From Promethearchaeota archaeon (lineage in GTDB: Archaea > Asgardarchaeota > Lokiarchaeia > Sigyniarchaeales > SOKP01): a stretch of DNA of 64,000 nt. Below the pieces are notes generated by a model. It saw only the letters and a program-made list of their open reading frames with translations, had not been told where the DNA came from and ran no database searches. The DNA lies in assembly GCA_030603385.1 (NCBI GenBank), contig JAUVXW010000007.1:62001-126000 (forward strand), in the 5' to 3' direction. The translations under genes and the position numbers were made by a program. Positions 16,566-25,600 of this stretch are shown one piece after another (the stretch's first letter is position 1; each line of letters opens with the position of its first letter).

Positions 16566-17779
16566 TGGGCGAGAAGAGAAAACCTATAGTTTCAGTTGCT
16601 CGTAATATAGATATTTCAAAAGCAGTTCATGTTGCTCTTGATAAAATTGAAATTCCAAACCTCTCTGGAAAAACAGTTTTATTGAAACCAAATGTCGGTA
16701 GAGAAGTTGATCCTAAGCTAGGGATTAATACTAACCCAGAAGTCGTAGAAGCAATCTTTAATTATCTGAGAGATCGCTATGAAGCAAATTACTTAATTGG
16801 TGATTCTCCAATAATTAACACAGATACACAAAAAGCTTTTGAGCAATCAGGCTATAATAATTTATTAAAAGATGATGATCTTCAATTTATTGATTTAGAT
16901 GAGCTCACTCCGGTGAAGAAAGAGATTCCAAATGGAAAAATTCTAAAAAGCATAAGAATAACAGGCTATTGGCATGATTTTGATTATGTTATTTCTATAC
17001 CTGTGTTAAAAATGCATATGCATTGTGGAGCCTCGCTAAGTTTTAAAAATATGAAGGGACTGATATATAGAAGAGATAAAATCACCTTACACCACTTTCA
17101 AGCTCCAGAAATAATTAAAGAATTAAAAAAATCTATGAGTAAAATAAAAGAATTAGATATTGCTATAGCTGATCTTGGAAATATTATTTTTCCTGATTTG
17201 GCGATAATAGATGCTTCATACGCTCATGAAGGAATGGGGCCATCCTCAGGAAATCTTGTAAAATTAGATACTATTATAGCTTCAACTAATTCTTTAGCAG
17301 CAGATATAATTGCTCTCGCAATTTCTCAACCAGAATGGTCTCTTAAAGATGTTCCTCATTTAAAATTACTTTCAGAATTTATACTACCCTCAATTAACTC
17401 CTCTAGTGATATAAAAACAATTCCAGATGATATTAATGAATTTGTCGAACCTTTAGAACCCCCTCCAAAATCAATAACAATTAAATATAAAAATGTTAAT
17501 CTCATAGATATTGATTCTTGCTCTGCATGTTTATCAACAGTATTCAATTTATTGAAACATAATAAAGAATTTATTGATGAACATTATACTTCTGAAAAAC
17601 CTTTGAATTTAGCAATAGGAAATGGGATTAAAAAATCAGATCTTTATTCAGATACTTATCTTATTGGAAATTGTACATCAAATCAAAAAGAAAATGGGAC
17701 CTTTATACAAGGATGTACTCCTGTTGAATCAACAATCTTAAAAATGATTAAAGAAAAGTTAATGTCAGATCCTAAATAA
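16565..17779 (+). CDS. DUF362-domain protein
   Basis: This 404-residue protein belongs to the DUF362 family, seen in KTVLLKPNVGREVDP near the start, IGDSPII, the middle ISIPVLKMHMHCGASLSFKNMKGL, and NSLAADIIALAISQ. Biochemical function is unsettled; relatives often carry iron-sulfur clusters. The C-terminal third has scattered cysteines (SCSACLS, IGNCTSN and GCTPVE) that could ligate a metal or cluster. It overlaps the aroE stop by one base and is probably expressed with it, a link that family knowledge does not explain. Confidence 0.82.
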   Translation: MGEKRKPIVSVARNIDISKAVHVALDKIEIPNLSGKTVLLKPNVGREVDPKLGINTNPEVVEAIFNYLRDRYEANYLIGDSPIINTDTQKAFEQSGYNNLLKDDDLQFIDLDELTPVKKEIPNGKILKSIRITGYWHDFDYVISIPVLKMHMHCGASLSFKNMKGLIYRRDKITLHHFQAPEIIKELKKSMSKIKELDIAIADLGNIIFPDLAIIDASYAHEGMGPSSGNLVKLDTIIASTNSLAADIIALAISQPEWSLKDVPHLKLLSEFILPSINSSSDIKTIPDDINEFVEPLEPPPKSITIKYKNVNLIDIDSCSACLSTVFNLLKHNKEFIDEHYTSEKPLNLAIGNGIKKSDLYSDTYLIGNCTSNQKENGTFIQGCTPVESTILKMIKEKLMSDPK

Positions 17780-17780
17780 A

Positions 17781-17927
17781 CTGATTATTAAGAACAAAGA
17801 TTTACATGGTTTTAAAAAGTTTTTCGCTGAAGGATTAGAATACTCTAAAGAAGTTGACTATTTCTATAATTTTTATAAATATTTCAATCAATTTGTCAAA
17901 ATATTAAAAGAAGAAAAAGAAATTTAA
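17781..17927 (+). pseudogene. Short protein-like frame without a standard start
   Basis: Directly after the DUF362 stop an open frame of about 48 codons reads as plausible protein (DLHGFKKFFAEGLEYSKEV, then aromatic-rich YFYNFYKYFNQF, ending EEKEI and TAA). It has no ATG, GTG or TTG; the only candidates are CTG or ATT codons at its beginning. It may be a remnant or a tiny gene with an unusual start. Not recognised. Confidence 0.3.
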
Positions 17928-17929
17928 AA

Positions 17930-18298
17930 TTATTCGGTACTAGTTCCACATAGAGGACAAAATCGAGCGGCTTCTCTTTGATTCAACTCAACCCCACAGT
18001 TATAACAGAATTTTGCTTTTTCCCCAACTTGTTGAGTTACTAAGACAGTTTTCTGATTCTGATTTTGGTTGGATGTAGTAATTAATTGATAATTTGAACT
18101 TGGATGAATATTATTTTGAGAATAGCAGACAGAATTACAATGAATACAACGAGGTCTCTTCTCTCTATCTAAATATATCGCAACATAAATTAATAAGCCA
18201 ATACCACCTGTAAATATAGCTAAGAAAATTGCTATTGCAACATTGAACTCCATCTTTTTTGTCTCTACATTCTTATTACATTGAGTACAATACATCAT
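17930..18298 (-). CDS. Zinc-knuckle membrane protein, LITAF-like architecture, copy 2
   Basis: This 122-residue protein has a CTQC knuckle at the N-terminus, a single hydrophobic segment (VAIAIFLAIFTGGIGLLIYV), and a second knuckle CIHC right after it. A polar Asn/Gln-rich linker follows, then a four-cysteine zinc ribbon (CYNC and CPLC). Two CxxC knuckles straddling a membrane-inserted hydrophobic stretch is the layout of eukaryotic LITAF/SIMPLE domains; homology is not proven. It is a paralogue of the gene at 18439-18861 on the same strand. Confidence 0.75.
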   Translation of the reverse strand: MMYCTQCNKNVETKKMEFNVAIAIFLAIFTGGIGLLIYVAIYLDREKRPRCIHCNSVCYSQNNIHPSSNYQLITTSNQNQNQKTVLVTQQVGEKAKFCYNCGVELNQREAARFCPLCGTSTE

Positions 18299-18312
18299 TT
18301 ATCTTATCTCCA

Positions 18313-18365
18313 AATTTTTTTAGTTCTTTAATGATCTCTAATTTTTTTAGTTCTTTAATGATCTC
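18313..18365. repeat. Tandem direct repeat, two 26-bp copies
   Basis: A 26-bp unit that begins AATTTTTTTAGTTC and ends AATGATCTC occurs twice with one base between copies (18313-18338 and 18340-18365). It lies between the two zinc-knuckle genes and looks like a local slippage duplication; the T-run could aid transcription termination. Confidence 0.8.
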
Positions 18366-18438
18366 GAGACCAATTTTTGATAGGAATAAAATGCGAAATT
18401 AAATTAGAAAGGAGAATTTATCTATAGCTTAGATAAAT

Positions 18439-18861
18439 TTATTCTTCTGTAATTTTACTACCACAATTTGGACAAAATTTTGTTCCAGATTCTAATTTTT
18501 CTCCACATAATGGGCAAAAATTTGGCATTACTCCCTTTATTTCCTCAGATATGTTTCCTGGCGTAGGAGATAATGTAGATTGAGTTTGTATTTGAGGTTT
18601 ATATGCATATGATTTCTGAGATTGTGAGATTGTAATCTGAGTACCGCAATGTGCACACCTGTCTTCTTTTTTACTATAATACACAGCTAGATAAATAATT
18701 AAACCGATGCCTGCTGTAAAAATTAATAATATTATTGCTAAACATGCATCAAAATCTTTACGGGTTAACAAAACATTTTGGTTACATCTTGGACAAAATC
18801 CTGTTGGATTACTAGTCGGCATTTTAAAAATTAATATTTTATTTTCTTTAGAAATATTCAA
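18439..18861 (-). CDS. Zinc-knuckle membrane protein, LITAF-like architecture, copy 1
   Basis: This 140-residue protein shows the same order as its downstream paralogue: CPRC knuckle, hydrophobic segment (CLAIILLIFTAGIGLIIYLAVYY), CAHC knuckle, Ser/Gln-rich linker, then a C-terminal zinc ribbon (CPLCGEKL and CPNCGSKI). The in-frame start could be the ATG at 18861 or the methionine about 13 codons later (MPTSNPTG), which gives a closer match to the paralogue. Function unknown; likely a membrane-associated, zinc-stabilised protein. Confidence 0.75.
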   Translation of the reverse strand: MNISKENKILIFKMPTSNPTGFCPRCNQNVLLTRKDFDACLAIILLIFTAGIGLIIYLAVYYSKKEDRCAHCGTQITISQSQKSYAYKPQIQTQSTLSPTPGNISEEIKGVMPNFCPLCGEKLESGTKFCPNCGSKITEE

Positions 18862-19034
18862 TATTTTTAATGTTTTTGGAACTGCTTTATTCTTTATTTA
18901 CAGTACAATGCTTTAGTTTGTTAAAAAATTAATAATCTAAGTTAATTAAGATTAAAACCAATAAGTCCTTATTGATTATTTAATTATTAGATTCATTTAA
19001 AATATCAATTGAAAACTATATATCTTAAATTATT

Positions 19035-19643
19035 TTGACGAAAAAACCCCTCTTCATCGTTTTAGATGGTATCGATGGTTGTGGTAGCACCACCCACAGT
19101 CAACTTCTTGCAGCATTTTTAGAGTATAAAAAAGATTTCAAAGTTCATTTAACCCATGAACCATCTAAAAGCGATATAGGAAAATTATTGAGAAAATTCT
19201 TGAAAAATGAGGAAATTCCCCCTACAACAGACGCGTTATTGTTTGCCGCAGACAGGGATCTTCATTACCATAACGAAATTAAGAAAAGACTTGATGATGG
19301 ATACATTGTAATCTCTGATCGTTATATAGAATCATCTATAATATACCAATCTATTCAATCTGATAGGATATCCATTGAGTGGATAAAACAGTTGAATAAA
19401 TTTATAGGGCATCCTGATTTAACAATAATTTTAGATATTGAGGCTAAAACTGCTTTAGCTCGGAAAAAAGAAAAAGATTTAGAGAAATTTGAAGATACTT
19501 CCTTTTTAGTTAAGGTGAGAAATCTTTATCTTTCTCGAGCCAAACAAGAAGGATATCATATAATTAGCTCAGATGATATTATCGAATTTGTCCAAGAAAA
19601 GATACAAAAAACGGTTTTGGACAAATTAAATACGCAAAATTAA
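19035..19643 (+). CDS. tmk: Thymidylate kinase
   Basis: This 202-residue kinase converts dTMP to dTDP. The P-loop reads LDGIDGCGSTTH, with serine where many enzymes have lysine-serine. The DRY-type motif is VISDRYIESSIIYQ, the arginine of THEPSKSDIGK matches the substrate-binding region, and LDIEAKTALARKKE is typical of Tmk. The start is TTG at 19035. A TATATAT element about 20 nt upstream suggests a leaderless or nearly leaderless message. LeuC follows 26 nt downstream. Confidence 0.88.
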   Translation: MTKKPLFIVLDGIDGCGSTTHSQLLAAFLEYKKDFKVHLTHEPSKSDIGKLLRKFLKNEEIPPTTDALLFAADRDLHYHNEIKKRLDDGYIVISDRYIESSIIYQSIQSDRISIEWIKQLNKFIGHPDLTIILDIEAKTALARKKEKDLEKFEDTSFLVKVRNLYLSRAKQEGYHIISSDDIIEFVQEKIQKTVLDKLNTQN

Positions 19644-19669
19644 AATTTAAAATAATAAAACATAAATGA

Positions 19670-20932
19670 ATGATGAGTTATACAATTGCAGAAAAAATAT
19701 TATTAAACCATTCAAACCTTAAAAAAGTTATTCCAGGACAATTTATTGAATGTGAAATTGATTTAATAATGGTTCACGAGCAATTAGGAGGAAGAATTCA
19801 CAAAGAGTATGAAAAATTAGATATAGATTATGTGTGGGATCCGAATAAAATCTTTTTTATACTAGATCACTGGGTTCCTGCCCCTACAATTTCTGCGGCA
19901 GAAATGCATCAAGATTGTCGAATATTTGCTAAAAAATATAAATTTATACATAATATTGGGATGAATAGAGGAATTTGTCACCAAGTTTTACCAGAAATGG
20001 GATTCTCTAGACCTGGAATGCTAATAGTGGGTTCTGATAGTCATACAACTACATATGGGGCTTTTAATTGCTTATCTACGGGCATTGGTGCTACTGACGT
20101 ATCAGTCGTATTCGCAACAGGAAATCTATGGTTTAAAGTGCCAGAATCTTTTAAAATAAACCTTAAAGGCATGTTAAATAAAGGTATAATGTCGAAAGAT
20201 TTTATATTGAAATTAATAGGCGATTTAACTACTAAAGGTGCAATTTATAAATCTTTAGAGTTTCACGGTGATGGTGTAAAGAATATTTCTATAGATGGAA
20301 GGATGACTATCACAAATATGGTAGTAGAAGCAGGAGCTAAATTTGGAGTATTTTTACCAGATGATAAATTAACGAAGTGGTTAGAAGAAAGAACCGACAT
20401 ACCCTATAAGTACGTATATCCTGATAGAGATGCAGATTATGAAAAAGAATTTAACTATAATCTTTCAGAGATTACTCCTGTTGTTGCAAAACCTTCTAAT
20501 CCCGGTAATATAGCCAACGTTGAGGAAGAAGTGGGTATTGAGATTGATCAAGCATTTTTAGGTAGTTGTACTAATGGAAGAATGGAAGATTTCCGTATAG
20601 CTGCGAAAATTCTCAAAGGAAAAAAGATTGATCCAAACACACGATTAATTATAATCCCGGCTTCTACGGATATATATAAAGAAGCTTTAAAGGAAGGATT
20701 GATTGAAATTTTCATAAACGCTGGGGCGATAGTTGGACATTCTACTTGTGGACCATGTATAGGTGGTCATATGGGGGTATTAGGCCCTGACGAAGTTTGT
20801 ATAAGTAGTTCAAATCGTAATTTTGTGGGAAGAATGGGGGCCCCTAGCGCTCAAATTTATTTGGCTTCTCCTGCTACTGTTGCTGCTTCTGCTATAAATG
20901 GAAAAATAACAGATCCAAGGGAGGTATTGTAA
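19670..20932 (+). CDS. leuC: 3-isopropylmalate dehydratase/homoaconitase-family large subunit
   Basis: This 420-residue protein is the iron-sulfur large subunit of an archaeal isopropylmalate isomerase-type enzyme. Cluster cysteines are in LGSCTNGRMEDFR and STCGPCIGGHMG, and the family stretch VGSDSHTTTYGAF is intact. Such enzymes isomerise 2-isopropylmalate, citramalate or homocitrate derivatives; the large subunit does not reveal which. The small subunit gene follows directly, sharing the stop/start boundary. Nearby, IlvD (34-35.7 kb) fits branched-chain amino-acid synthesis. Confidence 0.9.
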   Translation: MMSYTIAEKILLNHSNLKKVIPGQFIECEIDLIMVHEQLGGRIHKEYEKLDIDYVWDPNKIFFILDHWVPAPTISAAEMHQDCRIFAKKYKFIHNIGMNRGICHQVLPEMGFSRPGMLIVGSDSHTTTYGAFNCLSTGIGATDVSVVFATGNLWFKVPESFKINLKGMLNKGIMSKDFILKLIGDLTTKGAIYKSLEFHGDGVKNISIDGRMTITNMVVEAGAKFGVFLPDDKLTKWLEERTDIPYKYVYPDRDADYEKEFNYNLSEITPVVAKPSNPGNIANVEEEVGIEIDQAFLGSCTNGRMEDFRIAAKILKGKKIDPNTRLIIIPASTDIYKEALKEGLIEIFINAGAIVGHSTCGPCIGGHMGVLGPDEVCISSSNRNFVGRMGAPSAQIYLASPATVAASAINGKITDPREVL

Positions 20933-21436
20933 TTGATTGATAAAATTGAAGGTTATGCATATATTTTAGGAGATTATATCAACACAGATGATATTGTTCC
21001 AACTATTGCGTTAACCCTTAGAGATACCACTGAAATGGCTAAAAATACGCTGAAATACCTTCACCCGAACTTTGTAGGAATGGTAACAAAAAATAATATT
21101 ATTGTCGCTGGTGAAAATTTTGGAACAGGTAGTTCTAGGGAAGAAGCTGTTAACGTATTTAAAATTCTTGGAGTAAAAGCGATTATCGCAAAATCATTTG
21201 CTCGAATTTATTTTAGAAATTTGATTAATCTGGGCATTCCAGGAATTCAATTAAATTGGGATAAAAAAGATTTTTCTCAGGATGATCATTTAAAAATTAC
21301 ATTAAATAAGGGTCTTATATTTAACAAAACTAAAAATAAAGAAATAAATTTTAAGAAATTACCAGATTTTCTAACTAAAATATTAGAAGATGAAGGAATT
21401 TTAAATCAGTTAAAGAAGAAATTATTCAAAGGATAA
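20933..21436 (+). CDS. leuD: 3-isopropylmalate dehydratase/homoaconitase-family small subunit
   Basis: This 167-residue protein completes the enzyme with the LeuC-like subunit. It starts at TTG immediately after the leuC stop, so coupling is likely. The swivel-domain start YILGDYINTDDIVP and the GENFGTGSSREEA loop are typical. The loop that sets substrate choice, usually near the YL(V/R)x positions after the NTDxI motif, reads TIALTL here and matches neither classic version clearly, so isopropylmalate, citramalate and homoaconitate chemistry all remain possible. Confidence 0.88.
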   Translation: MIDKIEGYAYILGDYINTDDIVPTIALTLRDTTEMAKNTLKYLHPNFVGMVTKNNIIVAGENFGTGSSREEAVNVFKILGVKAIIAKSFARIYFRNLINLGIPGIQLNWDKKDFSQDDHLKITLNKGLIFNKTKNKEINFKKLPDFLTKILEDEGILNQLKKKLFKG

Positions 21437-21438
21437 TG

Positions 21439-21975
21439 TCACATTAAACTTTCTATTTCTTTTTGGATTTCTTCAATACGTTTTCTAGATTTCAATAAAA
21501 TCTTACTTTTCCCATACTTTTGAAACCAACGATTAAATCTCTCTCTTATTGTAACTTCTCTTGTTCCAGCCATATGTTTATCTGCTAAACATATTATCTT
21601 TTCTTCTAATGATACTGGTAAAAAATCTTTTTCTGGCAGACCAAATCTCTTCGCATCTTCTACGTCTAAACCTCCCAAAATATGAGTTTCACAAATTTTA
21701 GCAAGTTTATCAGAAAAACCTCTGTCTCTTAAAATTTTTCCTCCGATTAGTGCATGTTTGAAGCCATGTGTTTTTGCTCTACCAATGTCATGTAGAAGTG
21801 CACCAATTTCAATTAGATTTTTATCTACTTCAACCTTAGTTATTTTATTTGCTATTTCTAAAGCTTTTTCTGCTACTTTTTCAGAATGCCGCCTAACTGA
21901 ATGCGGGATCTTTAATTTTTTAAGCAGATCGATTGCGTATTCACGATCTGGTAAAATTTCTTCTTTCTTAACCAT
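21439..21975 (-). CDS. HD-domain hydrolase (TIGR00295-type)
   Basis: This 178-residue protein is a compact HD-domain phosphohydrolase common in archaea. Metal-binding residues are seen in RRHSEKVAEKA, GALLHDIGRAKTHGF (the HD pair), and KICETHILGG. The C-terminal half (IICLADKHMAGTREVTI, then ERFNRWFQKYG) is characteristic of the archaeal family. Substrate unknown; HD enzymes act on nucleotides or other phosphates. It converges on leuD with only 2 nt between stop codons. Confidence 0.85.
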   Translation of the reverse strand: MVKKEEILPDREYAIDLLKKLKIPHSVRRHSEKVAEKALEIANKITKVEVDKNLIEIGALLHDIGRAKTHGFKHALIGGKILRDRGFSDKLAKICETHILGGLDVEDAKRFGLPEKDFLPVSLEEKIICLADKHMAGTREVTIRERFNRWFQKYGKSKILLKSRKRIEEIQKEIESLM

Positions 21976-22125
21976 TATTTTTTATAATTAATTAATTATC
22001 TTTAAATTTTAGTTATTAACAAAAATTAACGTTTCAATAATTATTATCCCTATACCAATAGAGAATGAGAATTTACGCAAGAACACTTTATGAAAGAATA
22101 ATACTGAATTTTAATTAAGCATATC

Positions 22126-22614
22126 CTAATAGAATTCCTCAAAGGGCCCACTAATTAATCCTCCAATCGAACCTCCTATAAACGCCCCTAACAGACCACT
22201 TATAATTCCACCTAAAGTTTCAGATAATTGTGTGCCTTGGAATAATGCCATCAAATCCTCACCAGAAACTATGCTTAAAATTATCCATAATAATATATCA
22301 ACAACTACTACTAGTAAACCTGCTATTATCCCTCTTCGCAAACCTTTTGCAATTGTACCACTAATATATCCTATAAAAAGCCATGCTAAAAGTTGGGCTG
22401 CGAAGAAACCTGAGACAGTTAAAGATCCAGTAAAAAACGCTATTATATCAAATTTAAAATTTGCTCCTATCAATAGTGCAGTTGCTTTTAGCAAATCAGT
22501 ATCAGCATAAATTTCGATTTGGTTAAAGATACTTTCCATATTAAAGAAAAACACACTTAAAAAGCTTAAAATAATTCCTATAAGAATCCCAAAAATCAAA
22601 CGGTAGGAAGCCAT
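22126..22614 (-). CDS. Small polytopic membrane protein, unknown function
   Basis: This 162-residue protein is mostly hydrophobic, with about four to five membrane segments (LIFGILIGIILSFLSVFFF first) and glycine-rich packing motifs (GGIISGLLGAFIGGSIGGLISG) near the end. Short charged loops (KGLRRG) separate the segments. The glycine-zipper end resembles small archaeal membrane proteins of unassigned function. It stands alone between HD and S2 genes. Confidence 0.65.
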   Translation of the reverse strand: MASYRLIFGILIGIILSFLSVFFFNMESIFNQIEIYADTDLLKATALLIGANFKFDIIAFFTGSLTVSGFFAAQLLAWLFIGYISGTIAKGLRRGIIAGLLVVVVDILLWIILSIVSGEDLMALFQGTQLSETLGGIISGLLGAFIGGSIGGLISGPFEEFY

Positions 22615-22837
22615 TGTTTAAATCAGCATAAATTTATTTATAATATTATAATTATGATTGAATAATAATTAAAATCATTTTTGCTATATTAATTCTTAAG
22701 TTCTGAATTAATTAGAAAGTTTCTCTTAATAAAATATTAAAGTTAAGATGTATTTAATCAAATATTCATAACTTTTTGAGAATTTTGTTATGGATTAATA
22801 GATTTAATAAAAATATAAAATAAATAAGGCTACTATA

Positions 22838-23647
22838 TTGGCTAAGAAGAAGAAAAAGACTGAAGAAAAAAGTGAAAAGAAAGAAGAGACCTTAGAAGAT
22901 TTTGAAGAAGAATTGGAAGTAGATTTTAAAGAAGATTTAGATCTTGAAGAAGAACTCGAGTTATTAGATACTGAAGACATCGAAGCTGGAATTGAACTAA
23001 GAGAAGAATTAGTTGATAAAGATGAGGAAAGAAAACAACTTTATTTAAGTTGTGGTATACACATTGGTACAAAATTATTAACCGGTGATGCTAGAAGATT
23101 TATTTATAGACAGACTAACTATGGGTTATACGTTATTGACTTAACTAAAACAGACGAAAGATTAAATATAGCAGCGAAGTTCTTAAGCAAGTATATTGAG
23201 GAAGGGAGTGACAGAGTGATAGTTACTTCTATTAGAAGATATGGAAAAGAACCAGTCAAAAAATTCTGTGAAGTTTTAGGGTGTAAATGTATTATTACTC
23301 GATTTATACCCGGAAGTTTAACCAATCCGCTTATAGACACGTATATAAAGGACGCGAGTGTCGTTGTAATTGTTGATCCACATGCCGATAAAGTAATTTT
23401 AAGAGAAGCGAAATTAGCTCGAATTCCTGTAGTATCTCTTTTTGATACTGATGATACCCTTGATGGCATAGATCTAGCAATTCCTGCAAATAATCGTGGT
23501 AAAAAAGCACTGGGATTAGCCTTTTGGTTCTTAGCTAGACAAATATTGTTAGAATTAGGGAAAATCGCGAGTGAAGAAGAATTTCCTTATGCGCTCGAAG
23601 AGTTCACCTCAAAAATAGTGCCTGTATATAGGCAAGAACAAAAATAG
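22838..23647 (+). CDS. rps2: Ribosomal protein S2
   Basis: This 269-residue protein is the archaeal/eukaryotic-type S2 of the small subunit. The core begins near residue 66 (LYLSCGIHIGTKLLTGDARRF) and contains YGLYVIDLTKTDERL, IVTSIRRYGKEPVKKF and the conserved RFIPGSLTNPLI. It has an unusual N-terminal extension of about 60 residues: a lysine-rich start followed by a long Glu/Asp/Leu stretch. The start is TTG at 22838 and the extension is low complexity, so a later start is not excluded, but no better codon with a ribosome-binding site is evident. Confidence 0.93.
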   Translation: MAKKKKKTEEKSEKKEETLEDFEEELEVDFKEDLDLEEELELLDTEDIEAGIELREELVDKDEERKQLYLSCGIHIGTKLLTGDARRFIYRQTNYGLYVIDLTKTDERLNIAAKFLSKYIEEGSDRVIVTSIRRYGKEPVKKFCEVLGCKCIITRFIPGSLTNPLIDTYIKDASVVVIVDPHADKVILREAKLARIPVVSLFDTDDTLDGIDLAIPANNRGKKALGLAFWFLARQILLELGKIASEEEFPYALEEFTSKIVPVYRQEQK

Positions 23648-23901
23648 CCTGACCAATATATCTCATTTTTATTCCTTATTTAACACCCAAAATGTTAGGA
23701 AGTTTAGAGATATTGTTAAGAAAATCTCTTACTTGAGATCGACTGAAAAATCAAAAATTCTATTAATTATTAATTTCCCTGTTAAACAAGTTAATTTTTC
23801 TTATTAGAAAACATTTTAATCTTTTTAATTATTTATAATAAATTTTTAATCTTAAATCAATTAACTAACATAGTAATCAATTACAAATTTTAAGTGATTT
23901 A

Positions 23902-24678
23902 TTGAAAAAAATTATCTCATTTTCTGGAAAGGGTGGAGTTGGTAAATCTACTCTCCTCGTCTTAATGCTCAAATATCTACTTGAAAAATTTGATAATCTC
24001 GATATCTTAGTGATTGACGCCGATCCTGACGCAAACATCGGAGATCTCATCGGCAAAGAAATCCATTTTAAAGAAACTGTCAGCGGAAAAATGACGATCC
24101 TAAAGGATAAAATTCAGAAACGACAAATACCCCTCGACGTCTCGAAAGATCAAATCATCGAATCTGAAGTGTTTGAAGCCTTAATCGAGATGGATGACTT
24201 CGATATTTTAGAAATGGGGCGGGGGGAGGGTAGTGGTTGTTATTGTAGCGTGAATAACACCCTGAAACGCATTATTGACATATTATCCAAGAATTATGAT
24301 ATTGTCCTCATCGATTCCCCTGCAGGATTGGAACATTTCGCTCGAAAGACGGGTCGCAACGTTACTGATCTCATTATTGTGACTGATCCAAGCAAAATGG
24401 GGTTCCATACTATGGAACGAATAATTGAAGTAAGCAAAGAAGTAAACCTTCTCTTCGAAAATATCCTTATTGTTGGAAATAGATTTCCAGAAGACCTGAA
24501 AAACCTCTTAACTGAACGTGTGGAAAATATTAAGGAAAGAAACGTAAGATTTTTAGGATTATTGCCGAATGATGATGAAATCAGTAAAATGAATCTTGTT
24601 GGGGAAAATTTGTTACAACTACCCAGTGAGAGCAAGACATATAAAACAGCAAAAGAGCTATTTTCTGCCATTATTTAG
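23902..24678 (+). CDS. CooC-like nickel-cluster maturation ATPase (MinD/ParA superfamily)
   Basis: This 258-residue protein has the deviant Walker A motif FSGKGGVGKST, IDADPDANIG, and a CxC pair in EGSGCYCSVNN. The CxC, which clamps a metal at the dimer interface, is the hallmark of CooC/AcsF proteins that load nickel into carbon monoxide dehydrogenase. No dehydrogenase lies in the window. The start is TTG. The first two thirds are clearly more GC-rich than the neighbours and use codons ending in C, and a G-rich run sits near 24216-24231. That suggests recent transfer or a different selection on this gene. Confidence 0.83.
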   Translation: MKKIISFSGKGGVGKSTLLVLMLKYLLEKFDNLDILVIDADPDANIGDLIGKEIHFKETVSGKMTILKDKIQKRQIPLDVSKDQIIESEVFEALIEMDDFDILEMGRGEGSGCYCSVNNTLKRIIDILSKNYDIVLIDSPAGLEHFARKTGRNVTDLIIVTDPSKMGFHTMERIIEVSKEVNLLFENILIVGNRFPEDLKNLLTERVENIKERNVRFLGLLPNDDEISKMNLVGENLLQLPSESKTYKTAKELFSAII

Positions 24679-24690
24679 GTTTAAAAAAAA

Positions 24691-24837
24691 TTATGAAAAA
24701 GCAGTTAAATCTAAGTTTTCCTGCTTGAATGTTATCCAGTCGTATTTCTGTGAGTTTCTAACTTCCTTTCCTGTTATTTTCTTGTAATTTATTCTGATAT
24801 ATTCCTGAAACTCATCGTAATCTATTGTATGAGGAAT
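24691..24837 (-). pseudogene. Possible decayed gene fragment (about 48 codons, no start)
   Basis: On the minus strand a protein-like stretch (YDEFQEYIRINYKKITGKE, then SQKYDWITFKQENL) ends at TAA 24691-24693. A stop codon lies directly upstream, and no usual start codon is present. It sits between two unrelated genes and may be a leftover of a lost gene. Not recognised. Confidence 0.25.
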
Positions 24838-24933
24838 TTAATTAAATACGATTAAGTAGGAAATTGACAAAATATTCATAGATCACTATTCTGAAATTGA
24901 ATTAGAAAAATATGAATATATCAATTTCTCAAG

Positions 24934-25437
24934 TTAATACAAAATGAAATTATTTCTCTTCAAACAACGGATTAAGGAACTCTTGACCTCATCATTTTTA
25001 TATAGACTGACAGCTTTTTGGGACTTTAAAATCGAATTGATACTTTTTTCTTTACATATCTGTTCAGAAATTCCTTCTATCCATAACTCAAGGATGTTGA
25101 TATTATCCAAAATGTTATAAAGATACTCTTTTTTAGAAATGTTGATTTGTTTTTTAAAAAGAACAGAGATCATCAAATCGTGACATCCCCCTCGAGCTTT
25201 TTTGTCTCCTATTGCAAAACAATGATTCAAAGAGACCGTTTTATCATGTTGTACATAACAATGGCTGAATGTGTCTCCATCTGTATGGAATTCCATCAAA
25301 TTTGTAATCTCATTTTCTGGGATGCCAATTCCTTTTTCTGGGATTCCAATTCCAAATTTGATCAACACAATTGGTCCAATTTTGATGTCAAAATAAGAAA
25401 TAACCATTTCATATGGTAAATCTATAATTTCAATCAC
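24934..25437 (-). CDS. Putative longin-like domain protein (Asgard-type), function unknown
   Basis: This 167-residue protein begins with the pattern VISYFDIKIGPIVLIKF, seen at the start of longin-like proteins in Asgard archaea. A following stretch with LNHCFAIGDKKARGG fits the same type. Longin and roadblock folds are platforms for small GTPases. A 7-residue tandem duplication (GIGIPEK/GIGIPEN) comes from a 21-bp DNA repeat at 25317-25358. The next upstream gene on this strand encodes a roadblock protein, which supports the link. The fold call is pattern recognition only. Confidence 0.45.
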   Translation of the reverse strand: MIEIIDLPYEMVISYFDIKIGPIVLIKFGIGIPEKGIGIPENEITNLMEFHTDGDTFSHCYVQHDKTVSLNHCFAIGDKKARGGCHDLMISVLFKKQINISKKEYLYNILDNINILELWIEGISEQICKEKSINSILKSQKAVSLYKNDEVKSSLIRCLKRNNFILY

Positions 25438-25600
25438 TTTTAACCTAATCTCGTTTTATTAATTATTTTCTAATAAGAAATACTTCATTTTTTTATATTT
25501 TTAATTAATTTTTGTAAAAATTCGTAAAGGATAATTTGAGCAGAAAAAATGGCATCTTTACTCATATTTTTTTCTATATGGTTTCTTTAGAGGAGCTTAA

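Noticed and set aside
24216..24231. G-quadruplex with a regulatory role
   Set aside because: The run of G residues lies inside the cooC-like coding sequence encoding the GRGEG stretch; only a composition note is justified.
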